From positions 1-11,826 of the forward strand of contig SKSP01000193.1 of the NCBI GenBank assembly GCA_007122945.1: DNA of 11,826 bases. The letters run 5' to 3'. The position numbers and the translations under genes were made by a program. Origin of the DNA: Ilumatobacteraceae bacterium. GTDB taxonomy: Bacteria > Actinomycetota > Acidimicrobiia > Acidimicrobiales > Ilumatobacteraceae. This document shows positions 5,385 through 11,826 of this stretch, piece by piece. Each line of letters starts with the position of its first letter. The first letter of the stretch is position 1. The notes below the pieces were generated by a model that made no database searches, was not told the origin of the DNA, and saw only the letters and a program-made list of their open reading frames with translations.

Positions 5385-6845
5385 TCAGCCGCGGCGGGCT
5401 CTGAGCAGGGCGGTGACGGCCTTGCCGTCGGCCTGGCCCTGGGAGGCCTTCATGACGGCACCGACGAGCGCGCCGACCGCCTTGTCCTCGCCGTTGCAGA
5501 ACTTCTCCCACGCGGCCGGCTGGGCGGCGATCGCCTCGTCGACCATCACTTCGAGCGCGCCGGTGTCCATCGCCTCGAAGCCCTTGTCCCTGGCGATCGC
5601 GGCCGGGTCGCCGCCACCGTTCGCGACGATCTCGGCGAGCACCTGCTTCGCCTGCGTGGCGGTGAGCTCACCGGCGACCTCCATCGTGGTCAGCGCGGCG
5701 AGATCCGCGGCCGGCACGGTGGGCTCGGCACCCTGCTCCGCGTACGCCTCCTTGACGTGGACGAGCGCCCGGGCGACGTCGCCGCCCGCTTCGCCGACGG
5801 CGAGCACGTAGGCGTCCTGGTCGCGGTCGACCACGACCATCACCGCCTCGCCGTCGGCGGGCGCGCCGGTCGTCTCGGCGAGCGCTGTCCGGCGGGCGGC
5901 CGGCAGCGGCGGCAGGCCGGCGCGGACCGTCTCGATCCACTCGTCGCCGGGGTCGAGCGGGACGAGGTCGGGCTCCAGGAAGTACCGGTAGTCGTCGGCG
6001 TCCTCCTTCGAACGCAGCGTGTGCGTGCGACCGTCGCCCTCGTCCCAGTGGCGGGTCTCCTGACGGATGCGCTCCCCCGCCTCGACCAGCGCGACCTGCC
6101 GGCGGGCCTCGTACTCGACGGCGCGGCCGAGCGAGCGCACCGAGTTGAGGTTCTTGATCTCGCAGCGCGTCCCGAGCTCGTCACCCGGGCGACGCACGCT
6201 CACGTTGGCGTCGACGCGCATCGAGCCCTCCTCCATCTTGGCGTCGGACGCGCCGATCGCGACGAGGATCGCCCGCAGCTCGTTGACGTACTGGCGGGCC
6301 TGCTCGGGGGTGCGGATGTCGGGCCGGCCGACGATCTCGACGAGCGGCACACCCGCGCGGTTGAAGTCGATCAGCGACGACGCCGACCCGTGGATGCGGC
6401 CGCCGCTGCCGCCGACGTGCGTCGACTTGCCGGTGTCCTCCTCCAGGTGGGCGCGCTCGATCCCGATGCGGGTGCCGTCGGGCAGGTCGAGCCAGCCATC
6501 GACGTTCAGCGGCACGTCGTACTGGCTGATCTGGTACGCCTTCGGCATGTCGGGGTAGAAGTAGTTCTTCCGGTGGAACGTGCACGGCTGCACGGTGCAG
6601 TTGAGGGCGAGGCCGATCCGCATCGCCAGCTCGACGGCGTGGCGGTTCAGCACCGGGAGCGCGCCGGGGAGGCCGAGCGTGACCGGGTCGATGTGGGTGT
6701 TCGGCTCGTCGCCGAACCGGTTCGGGCTGCCGGAGAACAGCTTCGTGGCGGTCGCCAGCTCGACGTGGACCTCGAGCCCGACGACCATCTCGTAGCTGCC
6801 GTCGGCGCCGTCGATCAGGAACGTGTCCGAGGACGTGCCGCTCAT
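5385..6845 (-). CDS. gatB: Asp-tRNA(Asn)/Glu-tRNA(Gln) amidotransferase subunit B
   Basis: This 486-residue subunit binds and phosphorylates mischarged Glu-tRNA(Gln) or Asp-tRNA(Asn), which is then amidated with ammonia from GatA. Signatures in order are 'YEMVVGLEVHVEL' (18-30), 'LGLPGALPVLN' (57-67), 'RKNYFYPDMPKAYQISQYD' (92-110), 'DFNRAGVPLVEIV' (160-172), 'MEEGSMRVDANVSVR' (204-218), 'EIKNLNS' (229-235) and 'YRYFLEPDL' (286-294). A YqeY-like tRNA-binding tail ends in 'LVGAVMKASQGQADGKAV'. The length is normal. The ATG start at 6845 overlaps the gatA stop in ATGA and is preceded by AGGGAG 7 bases upstream. The same frame stays open upstream to 8084, but that part is antisense-type shadow over gatA. 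Confidence 0.97.
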   Translation of the reverse strand: MSGTSSDTFLIDGADGSYEMVVGLEVHVELATATKLFSGSPNRFGDEPNTHIDPVTLGLPGALPVLNRHAVELAMRIGLALNCTVQPCTFHRKNYFYPDMPKAYQISQYDVPLNVDGWLDLPDGTRIGIERAHLEEDTGKSTHVGGSGGRIHGSASSLIDFNRAGVPLVEIVGRPDIRTPEQARQYVNELRAILVAIGASDAKMEEGSMRVDANVSVRRPGDELGTRCEIKNLNSVRSLGRAVEYEARRQVALVEAGERIRQETRHWDEGDGRTHTLRSKEDADDYRYFLEPDLVPLDPGDEWIETVRAGLPPLPAARRTALAETTGAPADGEAVMVVVDRDQDAYVLAVGEAGGDVARALVHVKEAYAEQGAEPTVPAADLAALTTMEVAGELTATQAKQVLAEIVANGGGDPAAIARDKGFEAMDTGALEVMVDEAIAAQPAAWEKFCNGEDKAVGALVGAVMKASQGQADGKAVTALLRARRG

Positions 6846-8335
6846 CGCGCGCTCCCTGCGCCGCCGACGGCGACGTCGATCATGCGTGGTGCGGGGGTGG
6901 GGGGCGCGGCCCGCTCCAGCTCGGCGGCGACCCGGAACATCGTCGGCTCGTGGAGCGCCGGCGCCAGCACCTGCACACCGATCGGAAGGTCGTGCGCACC
7001 GGTGCCGAACGGGACGCTCATACCAGGGTGCCCGCTCAGGTTCGACGGGATCGTGTAGGTGTCGCAGAGGTACATCGCGAGCGGGTCGTCGGTCTTGTCG
7101 CCGAACGCGAACGCGACCGACGGCGAGGCGGGCGTGAGCAGCACGTCGGCACGCTCGTAGGCCCGGGCGAAGTCGTCGGCGATCAGGCGGCGCACCTTCA
7201 GTGCCTTGCCGTAGTAGGCGTCGTAGTAACCGGCCGACAGCGCGTAGGTGCCGAGCATGATGCGGCGCTTGACCTCGGCGCCGAACCCCTCGTGGCGGGT
7301 CGCCATGTACATCGCGTTCGTGTCGGGGGCGTCGACGCGCAGCCCGTACCGCACGCCGTCGTAGCGGGCGAGGTTGCTCGACGCCTCGGCCGGGGCGATC
7401 AGGTAGTACGCCGTGAGCCCGTAGGTGAAGGCGGGCACCTCGACGTCGACGATCGTGGCGCCGGCGGCGGCGAGCGCGTCGAAGGCGGCCTCGACCCGCT
7501 CGACCACGTCGGGGTCCGCGCCGGTCGGCAGGTCGGTGATGCGTCCGACGCGGAGCCCATCGACGCCATCGTCGAGCAGCGCGCTCAGGTCGGGCACCGG
7601 TTCGGGGATCGACGTCGAGTCCATCGGGTCGTGACCGCCGATGATCTCGAGCACGGCGGCGGCGTCGGCCACCGTGTGGGTGAACGGGCCGACCTGGTCG
7701 AGGCTGCTCGCGAACGCCACCAGTCCGTACCGGCTGACGAGGCCGTAGGTCGGCTTGACGCCGACGACCCCGCACAACGCCGCGGGTTGCCGGATCGAAC
7801 CGCCCGTGTCGCTGCCGAGGCCGACCGGAGCGAAGCCGGCGGCGACCGCGGCGGCGCTGCCGCCCGACGAGCCGCCCGGGACCCGCTCGACGTCGTGGGG
7901 GTTGCGGGTCGGCCCGAACGCGGAGTTCTCGGTGCTCGATCCCATCGCGAACTCGTCGAGGTTGGTCTTGCCGACCGCGATCGCCCCGGCGGCGGCCAGG
8001 CGGGTCACGACGGTGGCGTCGTAGGGCGGCCGCCACCCGTCGAGGATCTTCGACGAGCAGGTGGTCGGCACGCCTCGGGTGCACAGGTTGTCCTTGAGGG
8101 CGACGGGCACGCCGGCGAGCGGGCCCGGGTCGTCGCCGGCGGCGACGGCGGCGTCGATCGCGGCAGCGGCAGCGCGCGCCTGATCGGCGAGCACACGGTT
8201 GAACGCGTGGACGTCGCGCTCGTGGGCGTCGATCGCCGCCAGGTGGCGCTCGACGACGTCGCTCGCGGAGACGATGCCGGCTCGGACGGCGGCGGCGATG
8301 TCGATCGCCGTGGTCGGTACGTCGTGGGCGGTCAC
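6842..8335 (-). CDS. gatA: Asp-tRNA(Asn)/Glu-tRNA(Gln) amidotransferase subunit A
   Basis: This 497-residue amidase-signature subunit hydrolyses glutamine (or asparagine) and channels ammonia to GatB. The Ser-cisSer-Lys triad is complete: Lys81 in 'VALKDNL', Ser156 in 'PGGSSGGSAAA' and Ser180 in 'GSDTGGSIRQPA'. The spacings (75 and 24 residues) equal those of the characterised Staphylococcus aureus enzyme. The segment 'VGKTNLDEFAMGSSTENSAFG' and the tail ending near 'PIGVQVLAPALHEPTMFRVA' are typical. The start is GTG at 8335, overlapping the gatC stop in GTGA, with GGAGGAG (8344-8338) immediately upstream. It is the middle gene of the gatC-gatA-gatB operon. Confidence 0.97.
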   Translation of the reverse strand: MTAHDVPTTAIDIAAAVRAGIVSASDVVERHLAAIDAHERDVHAFNRVLADQARAAAAAIDAAVAAGDDPGPLAGVPVALKDNLCTRGVPTTCSSKILDGWRPPYDATVVTRLAAAGAIAVGKTNLDEFAMGSSTENSAFGPTRNPHDVERVPGGSSGGSAAAVAAGFAPVGLGSDTGGSIRQPAALCGVVGVKPTYGLVSRYGLVAFASSLDQVGPFTHTVADAAAVLEIIGGHDPMDSTSIPEPVPDLSALLDDGVDGLRVGRITDLPTGADPDVVERVEAAFDALAAAGATIVDVEVPAFTYGLTAYYLIAPAEASSNLARYDGVRYGLRVDAPDTNAMYMATRHEGFGAEVKRRIMLGTYALSAGYYDAYYGKALKVRRLIADDFARAYERADVLLTPASPSVAFAFGDKTDDPLAMYLCDTYTIPSNLSGHPGMSVPFGTGAHDLPIGVQVLAPALHEPTMFRVAAELERAAPPTPAPRMIDVAVGGAGSAR

Positions 8336-8643
8336 GACTCCTCCAGCCCGAGGATCGGTGGCACCTCGAAGCGCCCGTCGACCGCCTTCGGCGCCTGCGC
8401 GAGCACCTCGCTGCGGTCGAGCACGGCCCGTTCGACGTCGTCGCGGAACACGTTGCGCAACGGGTACGGCTGGGTCATCGGCTCGACGTCGGCGAGCTCG
8501 AGGGCGTCGATGTCGGCGAAGTGATCGAGCATCTTGGCGAGCTGGGCCGTCGTCTCGTCGATCTCGTCGTCGGTGAGGGCGAGACGGGCGAGGCGCGACA
8601 CCTTCGCCACCGTCTCTCGAGCGATGCGTTCGTCGTCGGACAC
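8332..8643 (-). CDS. gatC: Asp-tRNA(Asn)/Glu-tRNA(Gln) amidotransferase subunit C
   Basis: This 103-residue small subunit wraps around GatA and GatB and stabilises their complex. It shows the family pattern: an N-terminal helix 'VAKVSRLARLALTDDEI' (12-28), the segment 'LAKMLDHFADIDALELADVEPM' (35-56), and the C-terminal 'APKAVDGRFEVPPIL' (84-98). The GTG start at 8643 is chosen because family similarity begins about 8 residues in and a TAGCCT box lies 8 bases upstream. There is no Shine-Dalgarno sequence, so the operon is probably transcribed as a leaderless mRNA. It is the first gene of gatCAB and is coupled to gatA by a 4-base overlap. Confidence 0.95.
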   Translation of the reverse strand: MSDDERIARETVAKVSRLARLALTDDEIDETTAQLAKMLDHFADIDALELADVEPMTQPYPLRNVFRDDVERAVLDRSEVLAQAPKAVDGRFEVPPILGLEES

Positions 8644-8651
8644 GACCGCCG

Positions 8652-8657
8652 AGGCTA
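8652..8657 (-). promoter_or_regulatory. Probable -10 box of gatCAB (leaderless start)
   Basis: TAGCCT on the minus strand fits TANNNT and lies 8 bases before the gatC GTG. The absence of a Shine-Dalgarno sequence ahead of gatC supports a leaderless transcript. No clear -35 box is seen. Confidence 0.45.
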
Positions 8658-8683
8658 CCCGCCCGCGGTGCGGGAGAGGCTCG

Positions 8684-8712
8684 CCCCGGCGGCCGTTCGA
8701 CGCCGGCCGGGG
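8684..8712 (-). terminator. GC-rich hairpin after the lipoprotein gene, possible terminator
   Basis: CCCCGGC (8684-8690) and GCCGGGG (8706-8712) form a 7-bp all-GC stem with a 15-base loop that can itself pair further. It lies 20 bases past the lipoprotein stop and upstream of the gatC promoter, where a terminator would be expected. It lacks a T-run, as is common in high-GC actinobacteria. Confidence 0.4.
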
Positions 8713-8732
8713 TCCGGGAACGGTCGAGCCGG

Positions 8733-9902
8733 TCAGTCCCGTTCGGACAGCCGGTAGCCCTCGCCGTCGACGAGGGTGATCTCGATCTCGTCGGACGGCT
8801 CGGTCGCGCCCGACCGCCGGGAGTGCCACAGCTGATAGTCGCCGGCGAAGTCCTCGGTGGGGATGACGAACCGGGTGAACACGTCGGTGACCGTGTCGCC
8901 GGCCGCGGCGCAGCGCTCCGTCACACCGACGTCGTTCACGGCGTCACCGTCGGGCAGCGTGAGCCGCCAGCCGCCCTGACCGCGCGCCGAGCACGTCTGG
9001 GCCTCACCACGGTTCTCGATCGTGTACGTGATCTGCAGCAGCGAGTTGCCGTCCTCGAGCGGCCGGCCGTCGGGGTCCGACCAGCGCACGTGGGCATCGG
9101 TGACGGTGACCGTGTCGATCATCGACTGCCGACCGGTGTCCTCACCCTCGATGTCCAGGGTCCAGCCGTCGGTGTCCTGCTGGACGAGCAGCCGGGTGAC
9201 CGGCTCGACGTCGGCGCCGATGGGCGCGACGGCGGGGGTCACCCCCGGCCGACCGACCAGGAGGTAGGCGGTGTCGTCGACGAACACCGTCCGGTCGTCG
9301 TGGGTGAGGTGCACCCGCAGCTCGCCGGAGGTGAACGAGTCGGCCGGCACGTCGCGGAAGTCGGGCTGGACCGACACCGTGAACGTGTCGCCTGCAGCGT
9401 CGTCCCACTGCAGGGCGACCGGGGTGTTGTTGACCGATGCCGTTCCGCCGCCGGCGTTGAACACCCGGGCCGGGAACGTGATCTCCACGCCCTGGGGCTG
9501 CTCGCCGGGCTGCAGATCGGCGTCGAGGTCGACCACGACCATCTCCTGGATCTCCCACTCGATCACGCCGTACTGGACGGCGACGTCGATCGACCGCTCC
9601 TCGATCGTCGGGAAGTCGGCCGGGTCGATCGCGTCCGCGTCACCGGGCCCGGCGTCACCGGGGTCGGGCTCGTCGGGTGCGTCGGGTGCGTCGGGTGCGT
9701 CGGGCTCGTCGGGTGCGTCGGCCCCCTCGGGCTGTGTGGCGGCCGGCTCGTCGGACGCGTCGTCGGGCGCATCGGGTTCGTCGGCCGGGTCGTCGGCCGG
9801 CTCGTCGCCCAGGTCGGGGATGCCGCCGAACAGGTCGTCGTCGCCGCCGCACCCGGCGGCGAGCAGCCCGACGATGGCCAGGGTTGCCACCTGTCGTCGC
9901 AT
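8733..9902 (-). CDS. Exported lipoprotein with acidic Asp/Pro/Glu stalk and beta-rich domains
   Basis: I do not recognise a named family. The 389-residue protein starts with a lipoprotein signal: 'MRRQVATLAIVGLLAAGCGG', with Cys18 as the likely lipidated residue after the lipobox 'LAAGC'. Residues 21-98 are a low-complexity stalk of Asp, Pro, Glu and Ala. Two beta-rich stretches follow, about 104-220 (with 'PARVFNAGGGTASVNNTPVALQW', which looks like a CARDB/Ig-type strand pattern) and 240-379 (with 'ITYTIENRGEAQTC'). Cys304 and Cys331 could form a disulfide outside the membrane. The start at 9902 is preferred over the ATG at 9908 because GAGGAG (9916-9911) is 8 bases from the former and only 2 from the latter. 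It lies 49 bases downstream of the propeller gene on the same strand, so co-transcription and a shared envelope role are likely. A substrate or partner is not evident. Confidence 0.85.
   Translation of the reverse strand: MRRQVATLAIVGLLAAGCGGDDDLFGGIPDLGDEPADDPADEPDAPDDASDEPAATQPEGADAPDEPDAPDAPDAPDEPDPGDAGPGDADAIDPADFPTIEERSIDVAVQYGVIEWEIQEMVVVDLDADLQPGEQPQGVEITFPARVFNAGGGTASVNNTPVALQWDDAAGDTFTVSVQPDFRDVPADSFTSGELRVHLTHDDRTVFVDDTAYLLVGRPGVTPAVAPIGADVEPVTRLLVQQDTDGWTLDIEGEDTGRQSMIDTVTVTDAHVRWSDPDGRPLEDGNSLLQITYTIENRGEAQTCSARGQGGWRLTLPDGDAVNDVGVTERCAAAGDTVTDVFTRFVIPTEDFAGDYQLWHSRRSGATEPSDEIEITLVDGEGYRLSERD
9663..9716 (-). repeat. Six tandem 9-base repeats in the lipoprotein stalk
   Basis: Six units of gtcggg(tgc/ctc) on the plus strand encode alternating Ala-Pro-Asp and Glu-Pro-Asp triplets on the minus strand (roughly residues 63-80 of the lipoprotein). 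The unit length keeps the frame, so stalk length can vary by slippage. The flanking sequence contains further degenerate Asp/Pro/Glu codons. Confidence 0.85.
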
Positions 9903-9910
9903 TGTCATGA

Positions 9911-9916
9911 CTCCTC
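9911..9916 (-). promoter_or_regulatory. Ribosome binding site that decides the lipoprotein start
   Basis: GAGGAG on the minus strand lies 8 bases before the ATG at 9902 and only 2 bases before the ATG at 9908. The normal spacing favours the downstream ATG, giving a lipoprotein beginning MRRQ. Confidence 0.7.
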
Positions 9917-9951
9917 GTGTCTCGATGTGCTGGATCTGGATGGTCGCGGGA

Positions 9952-11526
9952 TCAGGGCGGCGTGACCTTGATCACGTATCGGCGGTCGACGGTCCACAGC
10001 GACGTCCCGTCGAAGTGCACGTCGTCGAGCAGCCGCTCGCCCGGTAGCGACGCCCCGCCGGTCGCCCCGGACAGCATCGGCGAGAACCAGCGGAGGGGAT
10101 CCCCGCTTGTCCGCACCGCCCAGACGTACGTGCCGTCGTAGGTCATCGCCCGATACGTGCCGTCGGGGTCGTTGTCGACGATCGCGAGACTGGCGGCGTC
10201 GATCATCCAGCGACCGCCGTCACCGACCGCCCAGACGTGGGTGCCGTCGAAGGCCAGGTTCCGGACGCGCCCGGTCACACCCGCATCGATCACCTCGACG
10301 CCGTCGTCGAGCGGATCGATCCGAACGACCCGCTCGTTGTCGGCGACCCACACGTACCGTCCGTCGTAGAGGGCGTCGAGCGGATCGCCCAGATCGCCCA
10401 GACCGCCCAGATCGTCGAACGGTGTCATCGACCCGGTACTGCGTGAGATGCGCGTCAGGTCGTCCCCGTCGGTGTTCACCACCCAGATGTCGGTCCCGTC
10501 GGACGCGAGCCCGTGCGGTTCGGCGAGATTGCCGCCCTCGAACGTCGTCACCAGCTCGGTGACGGGATCGATCCGGAACACCTTGCTGGTGAGCGCGCTC
10601 GCCAACCAGACGTGGGTGCCGTCGAAGATCATGCCTGCCGGTTCGTCGAGATCGAGCGCGATGGTCGCGAGCGTGTCGCCCGTCGACGGGTCGATCTTGA
10701 TCACCTGGTCCTGACGGCCGGCGACCCACACGTGGGTGCCGTCGCTCGTCACCCGCTCGGGCTCGAAACTCGACTCGTCGAAGTCGATCACGAGTGGCCG
10801 GCCGGGATCCGCGTCCCAGCGGCCCTGCGCGATCAGGGAGTCGTCGATGCGGTTGGCCGGTCCGGGTGGACCGGCGTCACCGCGTGGGCCTGCCGGCCCT
10901 TCGGGGCCCTGCGGTCCTTGGGGTCCGGGCTCGCCCGCACCGCCGGCGACGTAGAACCCGGTGACGTCGACGAGCACTTCGGTCGTCGGACCGGGCGCGC
11001 CGAACGCGTCGTAGGTGAGCTCGATCCGGCCACTCGACGGGAGTGCGACGGTCACGGCGTTGGGGATGATGTCGCCCGCCCGGAAGTTGAGGTTCGACGT
11101 GGTCGGCGGGCCGGGCGTGCCGTCGGGGCGCACGCTGATGAACCCGTCGGCCGTCGGCTGCACCGCGGTGACGTTGAGCACGACGCCCGTGGCACCGGCT
11201 GGTACGACGGTGGCCGGCCCGTCGGCGGTCGGCACCGCACCGGTGACCTGCAGCACACGCGGCGTCGGCGAGGAGAACGGACCCTCGAGTCCGACGCCCG
11301 TGCGGGTATCGAGGATGCGTGCGGGCGTGATCGACACGAAGCTCGACGACGCTCCCTCGCTCGCGCTCGTGACGGCGATGCTTCCGGCGCCGAGCGACAC
11401 GGCGACGGCCGCACCGACGGCAGCCCACCGGGACCGGGCTGCCGCTCGCGGCAGCCGAGCGGCACGCGGGTTCCTCGGGTCGGGAGAGGGTGACAGGGTC
11501 GCGGTTCCCATGTCACGATCCAACAT
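9952..11526 (-). CDS. Membrane-anchored or secreted seven-repeat beta-propeller protein with collagen-like linker
   Basis: This 524-residue exported protein is of unknown role. An Arg-rich start leads to a hydrophobic segment 'WAAVGAAVAVSLGAGSIAV' (about 34-52), a signal peptide or anchor. Residues 65-193 are a beta-rich domain with 'SITPARILDTRTG', 'VVLNVTAVQPTADGFISV', 'TTSNLNF' and 'EVLVDVTGFYV', a pattern I know from many actinobacterial surface proteins. Residues 198-224 are nine Gly-X-Y collagen-like triplets. The rest holds seven repeats of about 40 residues marked by 'DG[TR]xxWxx', with Asp at 262, 302, 343, 388, 427, 464 and 506, most with 'IDP' nearby, as in NHL/Vgb-type propellers. 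Seven repeats suit one closed propeller. The start is uncertain: GTG at 11529, ATG at 11526 or ATG at 11511, none with a good ribosome site. The lipoprotein gene follows. Ligand or partner binding is likely but not identifiable. Confidence 0.85.
   Translation of the reverse strand: MLDRDMGTATLSPSPDPRNPRAARLPRAAARSRWAAVGAAVAVSLGAGSIAVTSASEGASSSFVSITPARILDTRTGVGLEGPFSSPTPRVLQVTGAVPTADGPATVVPAGATGVVLNVTAVQPTADGFISVRPDGTPGPPTTSNLNFRAGDIIPNAVTVALPSSGRIELTYDAFGAPGPTTEVLVDVTGFYVAGGAGEPGPQGPQGPEGPAGPRGDAGPPGPANRIDDSLIAQGRWDADPGRPLVIDFDESSFEPERVTSDGTHVWVAGRQDQVIKIDPSTGDTLATIALDLDEPAGMIFDGTHVWLASALTSKVFRIDPVTELVTTFEGGNLAEPHGLASDGTDIWVVNTDGDDLTRISRSTGSMTPFDDLGGLGDLGDPLDALYDGRYVWVADNERVVRIDPLDDGVEVIDAGVTGRVRNLAFDGTHVWAVGDGGRWMIDAASLAIVDNDPDGTYRAMTYDGTYVWAVRTSGDPLRWFSPMLSGATGGASLPGERLLDDVHFDGTSLWTVDRRYVIKVTPP
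10855..10935 (-). repeat. Collagen-like Gly-X-Y coding segment
   Basis: Nine consecutive Gly-X-Y triplets with many prolines link the beta-rich N-terminal domain to the propeller. Bacterial collagen-like stretches can form triple helices and trimerise surface proteins, but nine triplets is short and it may only be a rigid linker. Confidence 0.85.
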
Positions 11527-11543
11527 CACGGTCTGTCAGTAGT

Positions 11544-11574
11544 CTGTGAGTGCCCGTGGTCCCGCTGCTCACAG
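11544..11574. promoter_or_regulatory. Perfect 7-base inverted repeat upstream of the propeller gene
   Basis: CTGTGAG (11544-11550) and CTCACAG (11568-11574) are exact inverted copies with 17 bases between them, so the centres lie 24 bases apart. They lie 18 bases upstream of the proposed ATG of the propeller gene and downstream of the acetyltransferase stop. They could be operator half-sites or the stem of a weak hairpin. A 5-bp GC hairpin GGCCG-ccatc-CGGCC (11586-11600) lies nearer the acetyltransferase stop and could contribute to its termination. Confidence 0.3.
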
Positions 11575-11611
11575 CCCGGATCGACGGCCGCCATCCGGCC
11601 TTGAACGGCGC

Positions 11612-11826
11612 TCAGAACGACGTCTGGCAGTGCGGCTGTGGCGCGTGCACGAACATGGCGTCGGCCCGTCGGAGCACGTCGTCGCCGCGGGCCGTCAGCC
11701 GCCGGCCGGCGACGAGGTCGGAGGGTCGGGTGCCGCCGAGCAGCAGCGCCGACAGCGCCGCCCCGTCGCCGACCAGGTCGGGGCGCGACCGCACCTTCCG
11801 GCACCCGGCCGCGCCGATCCGCCAGC
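11612..11826 (-). CDS. Eis-like GNAT acetyltransferase, C-terminal end (enters from right edge)
   Basis: About 70 residues of a minus-strand protein are visible, beginning 'WRIGAAGCRKVRSRPDL' and ending 'ADAMFVHAPQPHCQTSF'. The segment 'ALSALLLGGTRPSDLVAGRRL' followed by an Ala-Asp-x-x-Phe helix and a terminal Pro-x-Cys-x-x-Phe motif is typical of the sterol-carrier-like C-terminal domain of Eis-family N-acetyltransferases, where the free C-terminus reaches the active site. The substrate is unknown; family members acetylate aminoglycosides, polyamines or lysines. No start is chosen because the gene extends beyond the window; the frame is open to the edge. Confidence 0.75.
   Translation of the reverse strand, partial: WRIGAAGCRKVRSRPDLVGDGAALSALLLGGTRPSDLVAGRRLTARGDDVLRRADAMFVHAPQPHCQTSF

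Noticed and set aside
5326..5511. 62-residue N-terminal extension of the dioxygenase
   Set aside because: It overlaps gatB coding sequence and lacks dioxygenase features; the ATG at 5325 has an excellent ribosome site.
3880..5811. 643-residue plus-strand open frame across crotonase 3, the dioxygenase and gatB
   Set aside because: It crosses three real genes out of frame or antisense and shows only codon-shadow composition.
6846..8084. Upstream continuation of the gatB frame, which could be read as a fusion protein
   Set aside because: It is a shadow frame over gatA; gatB has its own ATG with a ribosome site and the usual ATGA overlap with gatA.
6950..8524. 524-residue plus-strand open frame opposite gatA
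   Set aside because: Antisense shadow of the conserved gatA gene.
9663..9716. Tandem repeats considered as a CRISPR array
   Set aside because: Nine-base units without spacers, in frame within a coding sequence.
11526..11804. 92-residue minus-strand open frame overlapping the acetyltransferase end
   Set aside because: It is in a different frame from the Eis-like segment and is Arg/Pro/Ala-rich with no recognisable features.
1..11826. tRNA, rRNA, riboswitch, insertion sequence or phage genes
   Set aside because: No cloverleaf, rRNA core sequence, transposase or integrase motif, or terminal inverted repeats were recognised by eye on either strand.

Overview
This is a strongly GC-rich window. 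Codon third positions are mostly G or C, GTG starts are common, and several genes appear to be leaderless (a TANNNT -10 box 6-8 bases before the start codon). Together with the gatCAB operon, an Eis-like acetyltransferase end and an actinobacterial-type secreted domain, this points to a free-living member of the Actinomycetota. A deep lineage such as Acidimicrobiia is possible, but that is inference. The sequence is chromosomal in character; no transposase, integrase, tRNA, rRNA or CRISPR array is visible.

Left part (1-1885). The first 60% of dihydroxy-acid dehydratase (ilvD) lies on the minus strand and runs off the left edge. It is divergently transcribed from a two-gene mntA-hepT toxin-antitoxin module: a minimal nucleotidyltransferase antitoxin followed by a HEPN-type RNase toxin. 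The 78-base gap between them holds two opposing -10-like boxes.

Second part (1962-4408). Three consecutive crotonase-superfamily genes (enoyl-CoA hydratase/isomerase-like) are tightly packed and probably form one operon. All three have lost one or both classical hydratase glutamates, so their reactions are unlikely to be three copies of simple crotonase. They converge on a TauD/TfdA-type Fe(II)/2-oxoglutarate dioxygenase (minus strand, 4456-5325) across a 47-base gap made of short repeats.

Third part (5385-8643, minus strand). A complete gatC-gatA-gatB operon encodes the Asp-tRNA(Asn)/Glu-tRNA(Gln) amidotransferase. Its genes are joined by 4-base stop/start overlaps, and gatC probably has a leaderless promoter. 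The dioxygenase gene lies downstream on the same strand.

Right part (8733-11826, minus strand). A predicted two-gene export unit follows. The first gene encodes a membrane-anchored or secreted protein combining an actinobacterial beta-rich domain, a short collagen-like segment and a seven-repeat beta-propeller. The second encodes a lipoprotein with a long acidic Asp/Pro/Glu stalk and beta-rich domains. The last 215 bases are the C-terminal end of an Eis-like (GNAT plus sterol-carrier-like) acetyltransferase that enters from the right edge.

The least ordinary items are the propeller/collagen protein with its lipoprotein partner, the triple crotonase cassette with altered active sites, and the leaderless mntA-hepT module. 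No stretch longer than about 90 bases lacks a gene.
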